Of a stretch of DNA of 59,657 nucleotides, positions 29,695 through 38,803 are shown piece after piece (positions within the stretch are counted from its first letter, which is position 1; each line of letters begins with the position of its first letter). Made by a program: the position numbers and the translations under genes. Source of the stretch: Maribacter sp. ACAM166 (GTDB taxonomy: Bacteria > Bacteroidota > Bacteroidia > Flavobacteriales > Flavobacteriaceae); NCBI RefSeq assembly GCF_005771495.1, contig NZ_VAUW01000027.1, forward strand, positions 1 to 59,657, written 5' to 3'. The notes under the pieces were generated by a model, which was given only the letters and a program-made list of their open reading frames with translations, did no database searches and had not been told where the DNA came from.

Positions 29695-30849
29695 CTATCC
29701 TATTGCTTGTTCTAAATCTGCAATTAAATCTTCGGCATCTTCTATACCAACACTAAGTCGTATTAAAGCATCTACTACGCCACTTTTTTCTCGCTCATTC
29801 TTAGGTATACTTGCATGCGTCATACTAGCAGGGTGCCCTGCAAGACTCTCAACCCCACCTAAAGATTCTGCCAAGGTAAAAATCTGCAATCGCTCTACAA
29901 TCTTAATAGCGTCTTCATAATTGCTTCCTTTTGGCACAAAAGAAATCATTCCTCCAAAATCTTTCATTTGTTCCTTTGCGATATCATAGTTAGGATGATC
30001 ATTAAACCCAGGCCAATACACTGTTTCAACTTTCGGATTACCTTTAAGGTATTCAGCTACTGCTTTTCCATTTTCACAATGCCGTTGCATTCGTACATGC
30101 AAGGTTTTTATTCCTCTTAAGACCAAGAAACTATCCATAGGTCCGCAAACAGCACCACTCGCATTTTGAATAAAATAAAGTCTATCTGCCAATTCCTTAT
30201 TCTTTACCACTAATGCACCAACAACGGTATCACTATGGCCGCCTAAATATTTGGTTGCGGAGTGCATTACGATATCTGCTCCCAAATTTAATGGTGTTTG
30301 TAAATAGGGTGTTGCAAAAGTATTGTCTACGGCTAAAAGAATCTTATTAGTATTTGTCAACTCAGCAACTGCTTTTATATCTATAATATTCATCATAGGG
30401 TTTGTTGGCGTTTCAACCCAAATTAATTTGGTATTTGAATTGATTTTATCTCGAATAGCATCAATACTTTTCATGCCAACAAAATGAAAAACAATTCCAA
30501 ATTTTTCGAATATCTTTTTAAATATTCGGTAAGTGCCTCCATAGAGGTCATTTGTTGATATCACCTCATCACCTGGCTCCAATAATTTAATTACTGCATC
30601 TATGGCTGCTAGACCGCTGCCAAAAGCCAAACCAAATTCGCCATTTTCAATACTAGCCAAAGAATTTTCTAAAGCCGTTCGAGTAGGGTTTGCACTTCGT
30701 GAATATTCATATCCCTTATGGCCGCCTGGTGTGGTTTGAGCATAGGTTGACGTTTGATAAATGGGTGGCACCACTGCTCCATATGCCTTATCCGGTTGTT
30801 GACCACCATGAATGGTCTTCGTATTAAATTTTATGGTTTTAGCTCCCAT
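29695..30849 (-). CDS. PLP-dependent trans-sulfuration enzyme (cystathionine gamma-synthase/lyase)
   Basis: A 384-residue enzyme when started at the ATG at 30849; the frame opens 15 codons earlier but those residues do not fit the family. It is a Cys/Met-metabolism PLP enzyme with GSGLAAIDAVIKLL, the PLP-site segment LLAVDNTFATPYLQTPL and the lysine-containing HSATKYLGGHSD. It may act as cystathionine gamma-synthase or as beta/gamma-lyase; sequence alone does not separate these. It is divergent from the DUF3298-like lipoprotein gene. Confidence 0.9.
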   Translation of the reverse strand: MGAKTIKFNTKTIHGGQQPDKAYGAVVPPIYQTSTYAQTTPGGHKGYEYSRSANPTRTALENSLASIENGEFGLAFGSGLAAIDAVIKLLEPGDEVISTNDLYGGTYRIFKKIFEKFGIVFHFVGMKSIDAIRDKINSNTKLIWVETPTNPMMNIIDIKAVAELTNTNKILLAVDNTFATPYLQTPLNLGADIVMHSATKYLGGHSDTVVGALVVKNKELADRLYFIQNASGAVCGPMDSFLVLRGIKTLHVRMQRHCENGKAVAEYLKGNPKVETVYWPGFNDHPNYDIAKEQMKDFGGMISFVPKGSNYEDAIKIVERLQIFTLAESLGGVESLAGHPASMTHASIPKNEREKSGVVDALIRLSVGIEDAEDLIADLEQAIG

Positions 30850-30933
30850 TTTCAATAAATATTTACACAAATGTATCGTTATCTGTCGGAGCATACAATG
30901 AAGACGTATTTTTACACTAAATATTATAATCCA

Positions 30934-31677
30934 ATGAAATCAAAGCTTATCTACCTACTTATATGTATGCTACTATTTAGTTGTGAAAATGAAAATAAAC
31001 TTGCTTTTGAACCCCTTACAATTTCTAATAAGGTCTGTGAAAATTGTTCTACAGTGAAGATTGGGGTTCCAAAGGCATTGAATAAGACCAAATTGGGTGA
31101 GACCATTAATATAGCCCTGAAAGAAGAAATCATTGCATGGTTAAATTTCGACGAAGAAAGCAATGCACAAAGTATTGAGGGAGCTATTGAATCTTTCATA
31201 AAAGATTATGAAGACCTAAATGCAAAATTCCCAGAAGAATCGATGCCTTGGGAAGCTACAATCAATGGTACCATCACATTTGAAAATAAGGATGTGCTAA
31301 CCATTAAATTAAAATCCTATTTATTCACAGGTGGTGCACATGGTTATAATACTGTTAGATTCTTAAATTTTGACAAGGTAAACAGTACTGAAATGGATTA
31401 CCCAGAATTATTTAAATCTAAAGAGGATTTCATAACATTTACTGAACGTATATTCAGAAAACAAGAAAACATACCCGCTGAAGCAGCTATAAATAGTACA
31501 GGCTTTATGTTCGAAACAGAAAACTTCTATTTGCCAGAAAATATTGGATATACAAATAAAGGATTATTGTTATTTTACGAGCCTTATGAGATAGCCTCTT
31601 ATGGTGACGGCCCAATTATTCTGACCATACCTTTTACCGAGGCTAATGTATTTTTAAACCTTCCTATAAAACCTTAA
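30934..31677 (+). CDS. DUF3298/DUF4163-type lipoprotein
   Basis: A 247-residue lipoprotein when started at the ATG at 30934, which gives a clean signal with lipobox ending at Cys17. A longer frame from 30871 lacks a signal-like start. The mature part has a DUF4163-like half (WEATINGTITFENKDVLTIKLKS, then a YLFTGGAHGYNTV segment) and a C-terminal DUF3298-like half (YEPYEIASYGDGPIILTIP). These domains occur in exported proteins of unknown role, sometimes in anti-sigma contexts. The gene ends 4 bases into the convergent DinB gene. Confidence 0.8.
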   Translation: MKSKLIYLLICMLLFSCENENKLAFEPLTISNKVCENCSTVKIGVPKALNKTKLGETINIALKEEIIAWLNFDEESNAQSIEGAIESFIKDYEDLNAKFPEESMPWEATINGTITFENKDVLTIKLKSYLFTGGAHGYNTVRFLNFDKVNSTEMDYPELFKSKEDFITFTERIFRKQENIPAEAAINSTGFMFETENFYLPENIGYTNKGLLLFYEPYEIASYGDGPIILTIPFTEANVFLNLPIKP

Positions 31678-32135
31678 CCAACATGCCTCATCAATAGGAT
31701 GATTGCCCCTATATGCAATCCTTCATGGAATAAATTAAAAGCGACTGCATCATCAATATTTTTCAATGTTACCTTCGCACTTGTGGCGTACTCTTGATAA
31801 TTTTGAAAAAGCTGATTGTCATAATCCTCCTTTGCCCATTCTATAGTAGAAATTAATAAATCTGCCACCATCATGATTTCCTCATCCGTTGCGGTGCCAT
31901 CTGGCACAGTACCCTTCATGAATTTGTCTACCATTTCCTTAGGCACACGCATTTGAAGCCCACAGAATTTATAACATAAAATTTGCTGAGTAACTATAGT
32001 GTGTGCAATATTCCAAAAAATATTATTATTAAAACCATCAGGTATTGCCAAAAGCTTTTCTTTTGGAGTTTTGGTTAAAATAGCATATAAATTTCTTCGA
32101 TTCTGTGCTGTAATTTCAAATAGATTCTTAGACAT
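31674..32135 (-). CDS. DinB family protein
   Basis: A 153-residue protein when started at the ATG at 32135 (MSKNLFEITAQNRRNLYAIL). It has the four-helix DinB fold used by metal-dependent thiol transferases, with the family's histidine positions visible: NIAHTIVTQQ, then FHEGLHIGAIILL near the end. Members are damage-inducible in Bacillus or act as bacillithiol transferases; a function here is not known. It overlaps the convergent lipoprotein stop by 4 bases. Confidence 0.8.
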   Translation of the reverse strand: MSKNLFEITAQNRRNLYAILTKTPKEKLLAIPDGFNNNIFWNIAHTIVTQQILCYKFCGLQMRVPKEMVDKFMKGTVPDGTATDEEIMMVADLLISTIEWAKEDYDNQLFQNYQEYATSAKVTLKNIDDAVAFNLFHEGLHIGAIILLMRHVG

Positions 32136-32275
32136 ATTTTGGTATTTAAAAGGAGTGTAAAAATAGTACAATTAAAGAGAAATAAGTTTCTTTGTAGCGC
32201 ATAAGACCCGTTTAGAATTTATGACTTTAACCTTATTAAGGTCAAAAAATGCAACTTCAACTTATCAACCAAAGC

Positions 32276-32629
32276 ATGAAAAAAATATATCACTTAAGCA
32301 CTTGTTCTACTTGTCAACGAATTATAAAAGAATTACAACCCCTTACTGACTTTGTCTTACAGGATATAAAAACTGATCCGATTACCGCATGTCAATTGGA
32401 ACAAATGCACGATTTCTCAGAAAGCTACGAGTCTTTATTCAGCAAAAGAGCTGTGTTATATAGAGAGCGAAACCTGAAAGAACAAGAACTATCAGAAGCT
32501 GACATTAAGGCCTTAATTTTAGAACAGTATACATTTTTAAAACGCCCTGTTATTATTGTTGACGACCAAATATTTATCGGAAATACTAAAAAGGTCATAG
32601 AGGCTGCTAAAAAGGTAATTCATTCGTGA
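32276..32629 (+). CDS. ArsC/Spx-family thiol reductase-like protein
   Basis: A 117-residue thioredoxin-fold protein when started at the ATG at 32276. It has a CSTC motif near the N-terminus (YHLSTCSTCQRII, Cys10 and Cys13) and the later KRPVIIVDDQIFIG strand-turn typical of the ArsC/Spx/YffB group. Such proteins reduce arsenate or act on glutathione or transcription factors. No arsenic genes are near, so arsenate reductase is not claimed. Its stop overlaps the GTG start of the transporter gene downstream. Confidence 0.85.
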   Translation: MKKIYHLSTCSTCQRIIKELQPLTDFVLQDIKTDPITACQLEQMHDFSESYESLFSKRAVLYRERNLKEQELSEADIKALILEQYTFLKRPVIIVDDQIFIGNTKKVIEAAKKVIHS

Positions 32630-33537
32630 GCAAACGTCTACTTGCAATAATCGCAGCAATTGGTGCTACCACTATTTATGGTCTTAACCATACTATCGCA
32701 AAAGGCATCATGCCCCATTATGCGCAACCTTATGGTTTTATTATTTTAAGGGTTTTAGGTGCAGCCATTATATTTTGGCTCATTTCACCCTTGGGCCCTA
32801 AAGAGCAAATTGAACGAAAAGATTATCTGCGAATGATTTTTTGTGCTTTTTTAGGAATGGGTTTAAATATGCTTGTTTTCTTTAAAGGATTATCACTTTC
32901 TACTCCTATTAATAGCGCTGTTTTAATTACGACCACACCAATTATTGTTCTCATTTTATCTGCAATTATCCTAAAGGAAAATATATCTGGCAGAAAAATA
33001 ATAGGAATCGGTATCGGCCTATTAGGTGCCTTAGGATTGATTCTATTTGGCTCAGAAGTACGCCTAGATGCTCCAAATATTCCTATGGGAAATTTTCTGA
33101 TTTTCCTTAATTCTATATTCTATGGCTCATATTTAGTAGTTGTGAAGGTGCTTATCACTAAATACCATCCTTTTACATTTATGAAGTGGTTATTCTCTTT
33201 AGGCGTACTAATATGTTTACCTTTTGGATTTGATGAATTTATGCAAATATCATGGTCTACCCTTCCTTTTGAAGCTTATTGGGGAATTGCATTTGTAATA
33301 TTCGGAACTACGTTTTGCACTTATTTGTTTAATATTTTTGCCCTATCCCAACTAAAAGCTTCTACCCTAAGTGCATTTGTTTATCTTCAACCTTTAATTG
33401 GTATTGGATATGCTATACTCACTGGCCAAGACAATCTTACCCTAATAAAAATAATTGCAGCATGTTTAGTGTTGGTTGGCGTTTATCTTGCAAGTAGAAA
33501 ACCAAAAGCAAATCCTGTGAAGACCAAGATAGGATAA
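32626..33537 (+). CDS. EamA/DMT-family permease
   Basis: A 303-residue inner-membrane transporter with about ten transmembrane helices in two EamA repeats (about 5-135 and 150-290). It uses a GTG start overlapping the stop of the ArsC-like gene by 4 bases, so translation is coupled. DMT permeases export metabolites or amino acids; the substrate cannot be predicted. Confidence 0.88.
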   Translation: MSKRLLAIIAAIGATTIYGLNHTIAKGIMPHYAQPYGFIILRVLGAAIIFWLISPLGPKEQIERKDYLRMIFCAFLGMGLNMLVFFKGLSLSTPINSAVLITTTPIIVLILSAIILKENISGRKIIGIGIGLLGALGLILFGSEVRLDAPNIPMGNFLIFLNSIFYGSYLVVVKVLITKYHPFTFMKWLFSLGVLICLPFGFDEFMQISWSTLPFEAYWGIAFVIFGTTFCTYLFNIFALSQLKASTLSAFVYLQPLIGIGYAILTGQDNLTLIKIIAACLVLVGVYLASRKPKANPVKTKIG

Positions 33538-33557
33538 CCCTATCTCCTTTTTTTGAC

Positions 33558-34175
33558 TTATATATGTGATTTTTTTGTGTTCTGAAGGTGTAACTGAATG
33601 GCACGAATCGCCATTTCCTCATCTCTTTGATGCATCGCAGAAACTATATTAAGGTGTTCTTGTAATATTGCATTCAACGGTCTTGCAAGGCCTACAAGAT
33701 CCATAAACGGTAATATTTTTGCTGACTTAAATAATTCATACATTATTCTATTTCCACAATTCTTAGCAATAAATTCATGAAAGTATCGGTCGATTTTATG
33801 AAAAACATACACGTTTTGTGGTCCCTTCTCAAAGGGAACCAATAAATTTCTTAAATCATCAATTTTTGATTGAGGAACATTAAGTGTAAATAACTTTACG
33901 GTCATTGTTTCTAAAGCCAATCTGCAATCGAACATCTCACAAATATCCTGCTCGCTTAGTTCTCGAACGGCAAAACCATTATCTAGCTTACCAACCAATA
34001 GCGACTCCTCCTGTAATTGCTGCAAAACGACGGGTATGGTCTCATCTTTAATATTTAGGGTGTGAGACAATCTTTGTTGGGTAATCAATTGCCCAGGAGT
34101 CAACTTCTTGGTGACTATCAATTTTTTGACTTTTCCGTATGTCTCTTGAAATATGTCTTCTGAGAAGCTAACCAT
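33558..34175 (-). CDS. GntR family transcriptional regulator, FCD type
   Basis: A 205-residue repressor-like regulator. The N-terminal winged helix (about 10-70) has LTPGQLITQQRLSHTL, and an FCD all-helical effector domain (about 85-200) follows, with VKLFTLNVPQSKIDDL and FHEFIAKNCGNRIM. Members commonly respond to organic acids. It lies upstream of the broken thioesterase gene on the same strand, convergent with the DMT permease. Its target is not evident from neighbours. Confidence 0.88.
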   Translation of the reverse strand: MVSFSEDIFQETYGKVKKLIVTKKLTPGQLITQQRLSHTLNIKDETIPVVLQQLQEESLLVGKLDNGFAVRELSEQDICEMFDCRLALETMTVKLFTLNVPQSKIDDLRNLLVPFEKGPQNVYVFHKIDRYFHEFIAKNCGNRIMYELFKSAKILPFMDLVGLARPLNAILQEHLNIVSAMHQRDEEMAIRAIQLHLQNTKKSHI

Positions 34176-34256
34176 AGCGTAAATGTACTAAAATAGCGTT
34201 ATTAAAAATTAATTAATCGATTGTGCCCAACATTACATATCGAAGCATTAGGCAGA

Positions 34257-34736
34257 TTATTGTTGTAAGGTTTTTGGAATTTTAGCAAATTTACGTGAGT
34301 CCTCTTTTGTAAGTACTCTAAATTCTTTTGCCTTTTCTACGCCTCTAAAAGTTCTTAAAAATTCGTTGGTTAGGCCTGTGAGTTTTCAGGTTTTTAAATC
34401 CATCCAAGCTCCCATCATTTCACAACGGGCAATATTCTCCCCTTTATGATTATAAAAATTATGATGAAATTCAAAAAATTTGCAATCCTCACTCATTCCC
34501 ATTATTTCCAAAGACACCTTAACAGGTTTACCAGGAAATACTTCCTTAAAATAATATAAATGCTAATAAAACGATACAGGCCCTATTTCATGAATTGCCA
34601 TTGTTTTATAGTCAAACCCTAAATCCATCAAACATGAAATACGAGTATGGCTCATAAAATTAATATATGCTGAATTTGCCAGATGACGATTTGCGTCTAC
34701 CTCACTCCATCTTATTTCAAAATCTTTAACGTACAT
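34257..34736 (-). pseudogene. Acyl-CoA thioesterase (hotdog fold) with two nonsense codons
   Basis: A 160-codon frame from ATG at 34736 to TAA at 34257-34259 reads as a 4-hydroxybenzoyl-CoA-type thioesterase (MYVKDFEIRWSEVDANRHL, then the strand FPGKPVKVSLEIMGMSEDC). Codon 58 is TAG (34563-34565) and codon 117 is TGA (34386-34388); the frame is otherwise unbroken with no indel. The first stop interrupts ...PVSFY-x-HLYYFKEV and the second ...WMDLKT-x-KLTGL. Protein similarity runs on both sides of each stop, so the gene is real but inactivated. It sits just before the nitronate monooxygenase gene on the opposite strand. Confidence 0.85.
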
Positions 34737-34856
34737 ATTCTTCTTTTTTACTATGCATGCGCACTACTCCATAAAAATAATATAGTTTTGAATCTTAAGG
34801 AACAAAGAACATGGTTTTTTATACTTAATTTTAAAACCAGTAGAAAATTACACTTT

Positions 34857-35831
34857 ATGTCAAATAAACCTACTTTCATTAAAGATTTAGCATTACCTGT
34901 CGTTGCTGCACCTATGTTTTTAATTTCAGGGCCACAATTGGTCATTGAATGTTGTAAAAGTGGTATTGTAGGAACCTTTCCTGCATTAAATCAACGTACA
35001 AGTGAAGGTTTTGAAGAATGGTTAGTAGAAATTACCTTGGCATTAAAAACATTTGAAGAAAAAACGGGTAAAAAAGCTGCGCCTTTCGGCGTGAACTTAA
35101 TTGTACACCCTACCAATCCAAGACTAGAGGCTGATGTGAAATTATGCGTTAAACATAAAGTTCCATTGGTTATAACCTCTTTGGGAGCCGTTTCTCAAGT
35201 GGTGGATGCCATTCATAGTTATGGAGGACTCGTTTTTCATGATATAGTTAAAAAACGTCATGCAGAAAAAGCAACTGAGGCTGGTGTAGATGGATTGATT
35301 TTAGTGGCCGCTGGTGCAGGTGGTCATGCAGGAACAATCAACCCTATGACTTTGGTAGCAGAAATAAAGAAATTTTTTCATAAAACAATTTTACTATCCG
35401 GATGTATCAGCACCGGTAGAGACATTGCATCGGCATTGCAAATGGGTGCAGATTTGGCCTATATGGGAACCCGTTTCATAAATACTGATGAAAGTAAAGC
35501 TACACCAGAGTATCGCCAAATGATCATTGATGCAGGGGCGAGCGATATAGTATATACGGCGGCCATTTCTGGGGTTCATGCAAATTTTCTGGGTGCTAGT
35601 TTAAAAGCAGCCGGAATTACAGAAGAGGATCTTAAAAAAGACCGAAAAATTGATTTTGGAAAAGAATTAGATACAGAGGCAAAAGCCTGGAAAACGATTT
35701 GGTCAGCAGGGCAAGGTTCTGCACTAATTGAAGACAGTTTACCCGTTACTAAATTAGTATCACATTTAAAATCAGAATTTAAAGAGGCTATTGAACAACA
35801 GATTAAGGTGCTTGCAACCTATCCAAAATAA
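34857..35831 (+). CDS. Nitronate monooxygenase family protein
   Basis: A 324-residue FMN-binding TIM-barrel enzyme when started at the ATG at 34857; the frame opens 58 codons earlier, but that part has no family match and runs over the thioesterase pseudogene's start. Family motifs are APMFLISGPQLVIECC at the start, the GAGGHAGTINP loop and SGCISTGRDIASALQMGADLAY followed by MGTRF. Members oxidise alkyl nitronates or are related enoyl-ACP reductases (FabK type), and the two are hard to separate. Confidence 0.85.
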   Translation: MSNKPTFIKDLALPVVAAPMFLISGPQLVIECCKSGIVGTFPALNQRTSEGFEEWLVEITLALKTFEEKTGKKAAPFGVNLIVHPTNPRLEADVKLCVKHKVPLVITSLGAVSQVVDAIHSYGGLVFHDIVKKRHAEKATEAGVDGLILVAAGAGGHAGTINPMTLVAEIKKFFHKTILLSGCISTGRDIASALQMGADLAYMGTRFINTDESKATPEYRQMIIDAGASDIVYTAAISGVHANFLGASLKAAGITEEDLKKDRKIDFGKELDTEAKAWKTIWSAGQGSALIEDSLPVTKLVSHLKSEFKEAIEQQIKVLATYPK

Positions 35832-35926
35832 AAAAATTAGCTATTTTTATTTAAGCACTTTCTTGTGTCAAAAATTTTCAATGACACCTTTCTAATTCAA
35901 CAAGGGCACCATCTTCAATTATATCA

Positions 35927-36889
35927 ATGCCGATAGTAAATTCTTCATATAATCCATCTTTATTATTTAAAAACGGCCACCTATCTACTATATATTCTGG
36001 ACTGCTGCGTAAAGTTGAACAACTAGAACAAATCAGAACAAGAATTATATTACCTGATACTGATTTTCTTGATTTGGATTGGAGCTATGCCCATACTCCA
36101 TCAAAGAAATTGGTGATTATTATTCATGGTCTCGAAGGATGTTCAAAGAGAGCTTATATAAGAGGGACTGCTAAACTATTAAGTGAATCTGGATTTGATG
36201 TTTGCGCTATTAACTTAAGGGGGTGTAGTGGGACTGCGAACAAACTATATCGCTCTTATCACTCTGGTGCTACAGAAGATTTACAATCTGTGATTGAGCA
36301 TGTATTACAATTAGACACCTACCAAGACATTTTTTTACATGGTTTTAGCCTTGGTGGAAATCTATTATTGAAATATTTAGGAGAAGAACGCATCGTTCCA
36401 AAAGAAATTAAGGGCGCAGTTGCCATTTCAGTACCGTGCCAATTAGCAGATTCACTACATGAGTTATTGCAGTTTAAAAACATTTTATATGCTGAACGAT
36501 TTAGGAGTAATTTGATTGAAAAACTTAAAATAAAAAAGCAACTTTTTCCAACTCGAATTTCAGATGAGGACATCAAGCAGGTGAAAACGCTAAAAGATTT
36601 TGATGATATCTACACGAGTAAAGCACATGGTTTTAAAGATGCTATGGATTACTATAGGCAATGTAGTAGTCTTCAGTTTTTGAAAAATATAGAAGTACCT
36701 GCCTTACTAATTAATGCGCAAAATGATTCATTTTTAGGGGAGGCCTGTTACCCAATACACATTGCCAAACAACATAAAAACTTATTTTTCGAAATGCCTA
36801 AATATGGAGGCCATGTAGGTTTTCATGGAGCCAATAACTTCACCTATGCAGAGCGAAGAACCTTAGAATTTCTCTTAGCATATGATTAA
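35927..36889 (+). CDS. YheT-type alpha/beta hydrolase
   Basis: A 320-residue hydrolase with a catalytic triad: nucleophile in HGFSLGGNLL (Ser141), an acid in NAQNDSFLG and a histidine in GGHVGFHG. The oxyanion-side motif is HGLEGCSKRAY. The family (YheT/ABHD1-3) covers esterases and lipases. It stands alone in its transcription unit, 95 bases after the nitronate monooxygenase gene. A hairpin with stem GTGTCA/TGACAC lies between them. Confidence 0.85.
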   Translation: MPIVNSSYNPSLLFKNGHLSTIYSGLLRKVEQLEQIRTRIILPDTDFLDLDWSYAHTPSKKLVIIIHGLEGCSKRAYIRGTAKLLSESGFDVCAINLRGCSGTANKLYRSYHSGATEDLQSVIEHVLQLDTYQDIFLHGFSLGGNLLLKYLGEERIVPKEIKGAVAISVPCQLADSLHELLQFKNILYAERFRSNLIEKLKIKKQLFPTRISDEDIKQVKTLKDFDDIYTSKAHGFKDAMDYYRQCSSLQFLKNIEVPALLINAQNDSFLGEACYPIHIAKQHKNLFFEMPKYGGHVGFHGANNFTYAERRTLEFLLAYD

Positions 36890-37049
36890 GCTCACAACTC
36901 CGCAAAACGTACGTATTGTTTTAGAAAAATAATACGCAAACATTACTGCTGAAATTTTTAATACTACTCAAACAAAACATACTTCAACCCGTAAAAATTG
37001 CTATATTAGTACTTCAATTATTGAACAACTCATAAATTATTTTATAGAC

Positions 37050-37529
37050 ATGCGTAAATTATTCACTTTATTAGCTCTTAGCACACTAGCTATAGGCTGT
37101 GGCGAAAAAAAAGAAGAGAAAAAAGAAGGTTTTGAAATGAACAGAGCCAAAAAAGAAGTTAAAGCTGAAACAAAAAGTGAAGGTGTACCAGTCGACCTTG
37201 ACAACAAGGGTGTAGGACCAATTACAGATGTAACCTTTGCTGATGCTGTAAATGAAGAAATGGCTGCTGCAGGTAAAGAAAAATTTCAAGCTATATGTAC
37301 GGCTTGTCACATGGCTGAGCAACGTATGATTGGCCCAGCTTTAAAGGGAGTTTACGAACGAAGAAGTCCGGAATGGGTTATGAATATGATTATCAACCCA
37401 GATAAAATGTTAAAGGAAGACCCTATTGCAAAAGCATTGTTGAAGGAATATAACAATGCTATCATGCTAAATCAGAACTTAAACGAAGAAGAAGCTCGCA
37501 ACTTGGCAGAGTACTTACGTACACTGTAA
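37050..37529 (+). CDS. c-type cytochrome lipoprotein
   Basis: A 159-residue exported protein with a signal and lipobox (Cys17), a charged linker (about 18-70) and one cytochrome c domain. The heme motif is CTACH (Cys83, Cys86, His87). The domain ends with LNEEEARNLAEYL, the usual C-terminal helix. It is probably an outer-face or periplasmic electron carrier. It is single and has a strong terminator behind it. Confidence 0.88.
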   Translation: MRKLFTLLALSTLAIGCGEKKEEKKEGFEMNRAKKEVKAETKSEGVPVDLDNKGVGPITDVTFADAVNEEMAAAGKEKFQAICTACHMAEQRMIGPALKGVYERRSPEWVMNMIINPDKMLKEDPIAKALLKEYNNAIMLNQNLNEEEARNLAEYLRTL

Positions 37530-37547
37530 CCGAATTTCCATACTTTA

Positions 37548-37589
37548 TAAAAGAAAACCCATTCAATTAATTGTATGGGTTTTCTTTTA
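37548..37589 (+). terminator. Rho-independent terminator of the cytochrome gene
   Basis: A 15-bp stem at 37548-37562 and 37575-37589, with a 12-base loop, has a T-rich 3' arm. It begins 19 bases after the cytochrome stop. Confidence 0.85.
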
Positions 37590-37649
37590 TAAGACGTATT
37601 ATATATCTTAATTCTCTATCAATTTATTGATTAAAAGAAAACCTGAATG

Positions 37650-37698
37650 AATATAATTATTCACTCTTAAGACGCTACGTAAAGTGAATAATTATATT
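37650..37698. repeat. Perfect 16-bp inverted repeat upstream of the DsbA gene
   Basis: Arms AATATAATTATTCACT (37650-37665) and its exact complement (37683-37698) enclose a 17-base spacer. One more pair can form after a mismatch. It lies 57 bases before the DsbA-family start. There is no T run after it, so a terminator is unlikely; an operator or RNA leader hairpin is possible. Confidence 0.5.
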
Positions 37699-37754
37699 GA
37701 AAAATGGAAAGTAGGTTTTATCATCTTTTTACGACCAAGTAATCATACTACGAA

Positions 37755-38456
37755 ATGAAAAAATTAATGCAAAAAGATAAAATAAAAATTGACATAGTAT
37801 CTGATGTTGCCTGTCCATGGTGTTATGTTGGGAAAAAAAGATTAGAAAAAGCTATTAAAGAATGGAAAGGCATACCTATAGAAATCGAATGGCATCCATT
37901 TCAGTTGGACCCTAACATTCCTGCTGAAGGTTTGGATAGAGATACCTATCTTATAAATAAGTTCGGAAATTTAGAAGGTCCGCTTGAAATGACCGAACGG
38001 CTGAAGGTTAGTGGAAAAGAAGATGGTATTACTTTTAATTTTGGAGAAGAATGGCTAGCAATTAACACCCTACCTCTACATCAACTACTTCATGTAGCAG
38101 GTGACGAAGGATTTAAGGACGCACTTAAAGAACGTTTCATGAAAGCCTATTTTGATGAAAACCTGCATCTGAACAACATTGATATACTTAGCTCAATCAT
38201 GACTGAATATGGATGGACGGCTGAGAAAACAAAACAAATTTTAGCTGATGATTCGATTGCTTATTCCGTGAAACAAGAAATTGCACATTACCAACAGCGC
38301 GGTGTAAACAGTGTGCCATTTTTTATAATCAATGACACCTACGGTATTAGTGGTGCGCAACCTGCATCTGCATTTTTAGCGGCATTTCAACAAGTTTCTT
38401 CAACAAAAACACTTAACGAAGGCGATAGTTGTGATCCAGTAACTGGAGTTTGTTAA
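37755..38456 (+). CDS. DsbA/FrnE family thiol oxidoreductase
   Basis: A 233-residue protein of the DsbA-like family, cytosolic by lack of a signal peptide, with a CPWC active site (Cys20, Cys23) in the segment SDVACPWCYVGKKRLEK. The helical insertion and cis-proline region (GVNSVPFFIIND) fit the 2-hydroxychromene-2-carboxylate isomerase/FrnE branch, whose role is often polyketide or oxidative thiol chemistry. An extra C-terminal pair DSCDPVTGVC carries two cysteines. The thioredoxin gene follows 50 bases later on the same strand, which supports a linked thiol role. Confidence 0.88.
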   Translation: MKKLMQKDKIKIDIVSDVACPWCYVGKKRLEKAIKEWKGIPIEIEWHPFQLDPNIPAEGLDRDTYLINKFGNLEGPLEMTERLKVSGKEDGITFNFGEEWLAINTLPLHQLLHVAGDEGFKDALKERFMKAYFDENLHLNNIDILSSIMTEYGWTAEKTKQILADDSIAYSVKQEIAHYQQRGVNSVPFFIINDTYGISGAQPASAFLAAFQQVSSTKTLNEGDSCDPVTGVC

Positions 38457-38476
38457 TTCAACTTCCATAAATACTA

Positions 38477-38484
38477 TAGTTTTG
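38477..38484 (+). promoter_or_regulatory. Candidate Bacteroidota -7 box for the thioredoxin gene
   Basis: TAGTTTTG fits the TAnnTTTG -7 consensus of Bacteroidota sigma-70 promoters and lies 22 bases before the thioredoxin ATG. A TTG that could be the -33 element lies 24 bases upstream of it, somewhat farther than the usual 19-21, so the call is weak. Confidence 0.3.
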
Positions 38485-38506
38485 AACTATAACAAATAAA
38501 ACAATT

Positions 38507-38803
38507 ATGAAAGCATCATTTTCTGAAATCATAAACGATGAAACCTCCGTATTGGTTGACTTTTTTGCCGACTGGTGCGGACCTTGCAAAACACTTGCTC
38601 CCATTCTTAAACAAGTTAAGGAAGAATTGGGCGAAGCAATTAAGGTTGTCAAAATAGATGTGGACAAGAATCAATCGTTAGCTGCAAAATATCAAGTAAA
38701 AGGAGTTCCTACTATGATTCTGTTTAAAAATGGCAAGCAAGTATGGAGACAATCTGGAGTAGTTCCTAAACATGAATTACTACAGGTGATTAAAACAAGT
38801 TAA
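38507..38803 (+). CDS. Thioredoxin
   Basis: A 98-residue thioredoxin with the classic active site WCGPC (Cys24, Cys27) and cis-proline VPTMILFKNGK. There is no signal peptide, so it is cytosolic. It reduces disulfides in target proteins. It follows a DsbA/FrnE-family gene and its stop overlaps the convergent lactonase gene by 4 bases. It is slightly shorter than the usual 105 residues at the N-terminus. Confidence 0.93.
   Translation: MKASFSEIINDETSVLVDFFADWCGPCKTLAPILKQVKEELGEAIKVVKIDVDKNQSLAAKYQVKGVPTMILFKNGKQVWRQSGVVPKHELLQVIKTS

Noticed and set aside
34683..34856. N-terminal extension of the nitronate monooxygenase frame
   Set aside because: No family match, and it runs over the thioesterase pseudogene start; the ATG at 34857 fits the family.
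35865..35887. Hairpin GTGTCA/TGACAC between the nitronate monooxygenase and YheT genes
   Set aside because: Only 6 bp, an 11-base loop and no T run; too weak to call a terminator.
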